Assembly: GCF_900660485.1 (NCBI RefSeq)
Contig: NZ_LR214951.1
Coordinates: forward strand, 806,001-870,000
DNA from: Mesomycoplasma neurolyticum
GTDB lineage: Bacteria; Bacillota_I; Bacilli_A; Mycoplasmatales; Metamycoplasmataceae
DNA length: 64,000 nt
Reading direction: 5' to 3'
Under the pieces are notes generated by a model. That model worked only from the letters and a program-made list of their open reading frames with translations, had not been told where the DNA came from and ran no database searches. The first letter of the stretch is position 1; each line of letters opens with the position of its first letter. This document shows positions 60,339-64,000 of the stretch, one piece after another. Both the position numbers and the translations under genes were made by a program.

Positions 60339-60776
60339 ATGAAATTGCATGAATTACAAAGCACAATAGGTTCAAGAAAAGAAAAACACCGTAAAGGTCG
60401 TGGTCATGCTGCAGGTAAAGGAAAACAAGCTGGAAAAGGTCAATCAGGACAAAGAAAAAGATCAAGTGTAAGACCTGGATTTGAAGGGGGACAAAACCCA
60501 TTATTCAGACGTATTCCAAAAATTGGATTTAATAATATTAATTCCGTTAAATACCAAACAGTTTCTTTAGCAAAATTAGAAGAAAAATTTGAAAACAATA
60601 GTTCAATCACAATTAGAGATTTATTTGATAAAAAATTAGTTAGAAGAAAAACAATGCCTGTTAAAATTTTAGCTTTAGGTAAATTAACAAAAACATTACA
60701 TATTGAAACTGATGCTTGCTCAACAAAAGCAAAAGAAATTATCGAAAATCTTAAAGGAACAGTAAAATTAATTTAA
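60339..60776 (+). CDS. rplO: Ribosomal protein L15
   Basis: 145 residues. MKLHELQSTIGSRKEKHRKG RGHAAGKGKQAGKG, RPGFEGGQNPLFRRIPKIGF. RBS AAGGAG. Only 1 nt between its stop and secY. Confidence 0.97.
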   Translation: MKLHELQSTIGSRKEKHRKGRGHAAGKGKQAGKGQSGQRKRSSVRPGFEGGQNPLFRRIPKIGFNNINSVKYQTVSLAKLEEKFENNSSITIRDLFDKKLVRRKTMPVKILALGKLTKTLHIETDACSTKAKEIIENLKGTVKLI

Positions 60777-60777
60777 A

Positions 60778-62214
60778 ATGTTTAAACAAATTTTCAAACT
60801 TTTAGCTTTAATATGATTTGTTATTACTAAACTTTATATTAAAACTAAAGCTAAAATTGAAATTTTTTTAAGAGAAAAAATATTAACAAAAAAGATAATA
60901 TTCACTTTATGATTATTATCTATTTTTGTTATTTCTACAACTATTACTTTACCAGGAATCAAATTAAAACAAAATTCACTCGATCCTAATTCCTTTTTAG
61001 GTGTTATTGATATTGTAGGTGGTGGTGGTTTAAGTAATTTTTCCATTATGGCTTTAGGAATAGGTCCATTTATTACTGCATCATTAATTATGATGATAGC
61101 TCAAACGAAACTTTTTCCACCTGTACATCGTTTAAGTAACTCAGGGCCTTTAGGAAGAAAAAAAATTAATATTATTACTAGAATATTAACTATTTTTATA
61201 GCTATTATACAATCTATTGTTTTGATTAAAACAGTAGTTGATAGACAAGAAAATAATTTTATTATTATTGAAGATAATAGCATTGGATTTAAATATGTAG
61301 CTCTTCCTTTAGTTTTAATTGGTGGAAGTTTATTTGCTTTATTTTTAGGTGAACAAATTACAGAAAAAGGTGTTGGTAATGGAACATCATTATTAATTTT
61401 TTCAGGTATAGCAAGTAGATTGCAAAGCACTTTTAGACATGCTTTTAACTATTTTTTAGGCAATGGAAAAGATGCAGCTACTATTTCTAATACCATTGTC
61501 TTTATTCTTTATATTGTTGCCTTTTTGGTTTTAATTTTTATAATTGCACGTTTTCATTTAGCAGAAAGAAAAATCCCAATCCAGCAAACAGGTGCTGGTA
61601 TGACAAGAAATGTAAAAGACATTTCATATTTACCAATAAAAATCAATCCCGCTGGGATTATGCCTGTTATTTTTGCGCTTATTTTATTAAGTTTACCAAC
61701 TTTATTTAGTAATCTTTTAGATCCCTACACTTCCCCAACAAGAAACTGAATTGAAAAAAATTTAAGAATAACGAACCCTATAGGCTTTAGCATTTTTATA
61801 GTTTTAGTTTTCTTATTATCTATTGGAATGGGTCTTCAACAATCAAGAGTTGATAAAATTGCAGAAGATTTTTCTAAAAATTCCACTTTTATTCCAGGTG
61901 TGAGACCTGGAGAACAAACTGAGGATTATTTAATTTCTGTTGTTTTAAGATTATCATTTTTTTCAGCTATTTTCTTAATTGTTTTAGCTTCGCTTCAACC
62001 CATCTTGCATTTTATCGGAATACCAATTAGTGTTACATTTAGTGGTACTTCATTAATAATTTTAGTGACAACAGCACTTGAAACAATAAGTCAAATCAAA
62101 GCAAGAAGACAAAGTGAAATGATTTCTAAAAAAAGAAAACAAATGGCAAAACAAATTAATTCCAAACACAATAAACATTCTAACAAAAAGAAAGATACAT
62201 TCTTATTATGATAA
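60778..62214 (+). CDS. secY: Protein translocase subunit SecY
   Basis: 478 residues, ten membrane segments, several UGA-Trp. IMALGIGPFITASLIMMIAQ, RLSNSGPLGRKKIN, GNGTSLLIFSGIASRLQ, RKIPIQQTGAGMTRNVKDIS, FIPGVRPGEQTEDYLISVV. Basic Lys-rich C-terminal tail. Last codons TGA TAA overlap adk ATG 62208 by 7 nt. Confidence 0.98.
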
Positions 62215-62861
62215 AAATTCAAAATTTTAATTTTATTTTTTTAGGAGCTCCTGGTTCAGGGAAAGGAACGCTAGCTAATGCTTTAGCAAAAGCAACTAAT
62301 CTTGTTCATGTTTCAACAGGTGACATTTTCCGTCGTACAATTGAAGAAGCTAGCCCTTTAGGTCTTGAATTAAAATCAATAGTTGAAAAAGGTTTTTATG
62401 TTCCTGATACTATTACTAATCAAGTTGTTGAAAACCAGCTTCAGATTTTAACAAAAAAAAACAAGAATTTTATTCTTGATGGCTATCCAAGAACTGTTAA
62501 TCAGGCTGAGTTTTTAAAAACTTTAAATGATATTAAAATTTTTAAAGTTATTTTACTTGATGTTGAACAAGATATTATCATCCAAAGACTAACTAAAAGA
62601 AGATATTGTCCAAAATGTCAAAAAACTTATCATTTAATTTTTAAGCCTTCTACAAAAGGTAAATTATGTGAAAATGATGATACACTTTTAATCCAAAGAA
62701 ATGATGATCAAGAAGAAGCTATTAAAAAAAGATTAGATATCTATGAAAAAGAAACAAAAGTGTTAATTGATTTTTATAAAAAAGAAAATATGTTAATTAC
62801 ACTAAATGCTAATAATAATCCTGAAATTTTAGTTGATGAAATTTTAAAATTAATGAATTAA
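62208..62861 (+). CDS. adk: Adenylate kinase
   Basis: 217 residues. P-loop GAPGSGKGT at 13-21, STGDIFRR, DGYPRTVNQAE, and a zinc-type lid with CPKC (~residue 130) and CENDD, as in Gram-positives. Coupled to secY. Standard secY-adk-map-infA order. Confidence 0.97.
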   Translation: MIKIQNFNFIFLGAPGSGKGTLANALAKATNLVHVSTGDIFRRTIEEASPLGLELKSIVEKGFYVPDTITNQVVENQLQILTKKNKNFILDGYPRTVNQAEFLKTLNDIKIFKVILLDVEQDIIIQRLTKRRYCPKCQKTYHLIFKPSTKGKLCENDDTLLIQRNDDQEEAIKKRLDIYEKETKVLIDFYKKENMLITLNANNNPEILVDEILKLMN

Positions 62862-62863
62862 AT

Positions 62864-63610
62864 ATGGCAAATTTAATTAAAACCGAACAAGAAATTCAAT
62901 TAATTAAGCAATCTTGTCAAATTCTTAAAGAGGTTAAAAAAATTTTATTTGATTTCATTAAACCAGGTATATCTATTTTAGAAATTGATAAATTAGCTTA
63001 TGAAGAAATTATAAAACGTGGAGGAAAACCTGCATTTTTAAACTATCAAGGTTTTCCAAATACTATTTGTGCTTCTTTAAATGATGAGTTAATTCATGGA
63101 ATACCTAATGATAGAATTTTAAAAGATTATGATTTAATTTCAATTGATATTGGTGTTATTTACAAAGGTTATTATTCAGATTCGGCATTTACTAAAAGTG
63201 TTGGCAAAACAAATGAAGAAAATGAAAGCTTAATTAAAGCTGCAAAAGATGCATTTTACGCAGGTATTAATGCAATAGAAAAAAATGTTAAAATTAGCAC
63301 TATCTCCAATGCTATTTATCAAGAAATTAAAAAACATAATTTTTATACACCACTTGAATTTACAGGTCATGGTATTGGAAAAAATCTACATGAAAAACCA
63401 GATATTCCAAATCACACTTTTTTTAATAAAACTGGTCCAATGTTAAAAGATAATATGGTCATTTGCATTGAACCTATGATTTTACAAGATTCACCAAAAG
63501 TAAAAATTTTGGGTGATAAATGAACCGTAGTTGCTAGAAGTGGTAAAAAAGCTGCACATTATGAACAAACAGTTTTAATCAAAAATAATAAGGCAGAAAT
63601 ATTAACTTAA
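62864..63610 (+). CDS. map: Methionine aminopeptidase
   Basis: 248 residues. Metal ligands: SIDIGVIYKGYYSDSAFTKS (two Asp), FTGHGIGKNLHE (His), CIEPM (Glu), and HYEQTV (Glu). Type I enzyme removing initiator Met. Two nt after adk. One UGA-Trp (GDKWTVV). Confidence 0.97.
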
Positions 63611-63636
63611 AACAATAATAATTAAAGATTTTGTGC

Positions 63637-63642
63637 TATAAT
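63637..63642 (+). promoter_or_regulatory. Extended -10 promoter of infA
   Basis: TGCTATAAT, an extended -10 box (TG one base before TATAAT), 158 nt before the infA start, showing that infA has its own promoter with a long leader. Confidence 0.7.
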
Positions 63643-63649
63643 TTATAAC

Positions 63650-63799
63650 TAAATTTCTTGGCTTTAAATTTAATTTAAGTAAGTCCAAGTGTTTATTTAA
63701 AAGTTGCAATTTCTTTTAAATAAACAAAATTTATTTTAAATTGTTTTATTTTTAATAAAAAATTAATAATATTTAAAAAACGAGGTACTTGTTTTAAAA
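63650..63799 (+). promoter_or_regulatory. Structured 150-nt leader of infA
   Basis: Two stem-loops in tandem: CTTGG (63657-63661)/CCAAG (63685-63689) enclosing CTTTAAATT / AATTTAAG, and a perfect 13-bp stem 63691-63703/63713-63725 (GTTTATTTAAAAG / CTTTTAAATAAAC, 9-nt loop). GAGGT near 63783 may be the ribosome binding site. Possible attenuation or autoregulation. Confidence 0.55.
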
Positions 63800-64000
63800 A
63801 TGGCAAAAGACGCAATAAAATTGACTGGTAAAATTGTTGAGGTTTATAATGCAAGTGAATTTGCTGTGCTATTAGATGACAACAATTTAATTATCAAAGG
63901 TCATATTTCAGGTAAAATGAAACTCCATCACATAAAAATTATTTTAGGTGATAAAGTTGATGTTGAGGTTAGTCCTTATGACTTAACTAAAGGCAGAATT
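63800..64000 (+). CDS. infA: Translation initiation factor IF-1, 5' part
   Basis: 67 codons before the window ends; the usual protein has ~72. [20 protein letters not shown], then [20 protein letters not shown] and [13 protein letters not shown] match IF-1 (family HISGKMRKNYIRILPGDKV...PYDLTKGRI). S1-like fold at the ribosomal A site. A distant GAGGT precedes the start. Confidence 0.97.
   Translation, partial: MAKDAIKLTGKIVEVYNASEFAVLLDDNNLIIKGHISGKMKLHHIKIILGDKVDVEVSPYDLTKGRI

Overview
This window reads as a low-GC Mollicutes chromosome of the Mycoplasma hominis group (Mycoplasmopsis/Metamycoplasma-type). UGA is read as tryptophan in almost every gene, so ORFs cut at TGA must be joined. DNA is very AT-rich, genes are packed with short overlaps, and only RF1 (prfA) is seen, as expected when UGA is sense. 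The 16S sequence and the P80-like/P60-like/HinT gene trio fit the hominis group. I do not assign a species.

Layout. 1-1391 (minus): the start of an unknown gene and a C5 DNA methyltransferase whose frame is broken exactly at an (AG)10 tract, a textbook phase-variation configuration, here OFF. 1419-4343 (minus): membrane protein, lepA, and a small membrane gene with a frameshift. 4526-14240 (plus): ileS-lspA, hrcA-grpE-argS-rpoE, a membrane protein, prfA-prmC. 14288-16594: tRNA-Gly and a large DUF262 (GmrSD-like) protein with a degraded nuclease motif. 16648-20801 (minus): large membrane protein, lipoprotein and HinT. 20944-22860: tdk, then restriction-gene debris. 22990-26582: secreted protein, ZIP transporter, HAD phosphatase, tRNA-Cys and tRNA-Arg. 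26663-35495: DNA replication and maintenance genes (dnaE, 5'-3' exonuclease, coaE, DnaB/DnaD-like, DnaI-like, cmk, der, HU). 35556-46158: recU, acpS, plsC, scpAB, an unusual 944-residue fusion of a degenerate phosphohexomutase with a flippase-like membrane domain, fba, a surface nuclease, hslO, cinA, recA, ymdB. 46344-51396: 16S-23S rRNA operon without tRNA in the spacer and without 5S. 51443-64000: S10-spc ribosomal protein cluster through secY-adk-map into infA.

Themes. Translation dominates (rRNA, about 22 ribosomal proteins, RF1 and its methylase PrmC, two tRNA synthetases, IF-1, LepA). A second theme is DNA defence and its decay: a phase-variable methylase, a DUF262 protein with an altered nuclease motif, and hsdR fragments. 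A third is the cell surface: lipoproteins, a secreted nuclease and membrane fusion proteins. Several genes have a TATAAT box only 5-14 nt before the start codon and no Shine-Dalgarno, suggesting leaderless mRNAs.

The observations most worth following are the phase-variable methylase, the pseudo-phosphohexomutase/flippase fusion, the GmrSD-like protein with a missing HNH histidine, and the structured leaders in front of rpsJ and infA.
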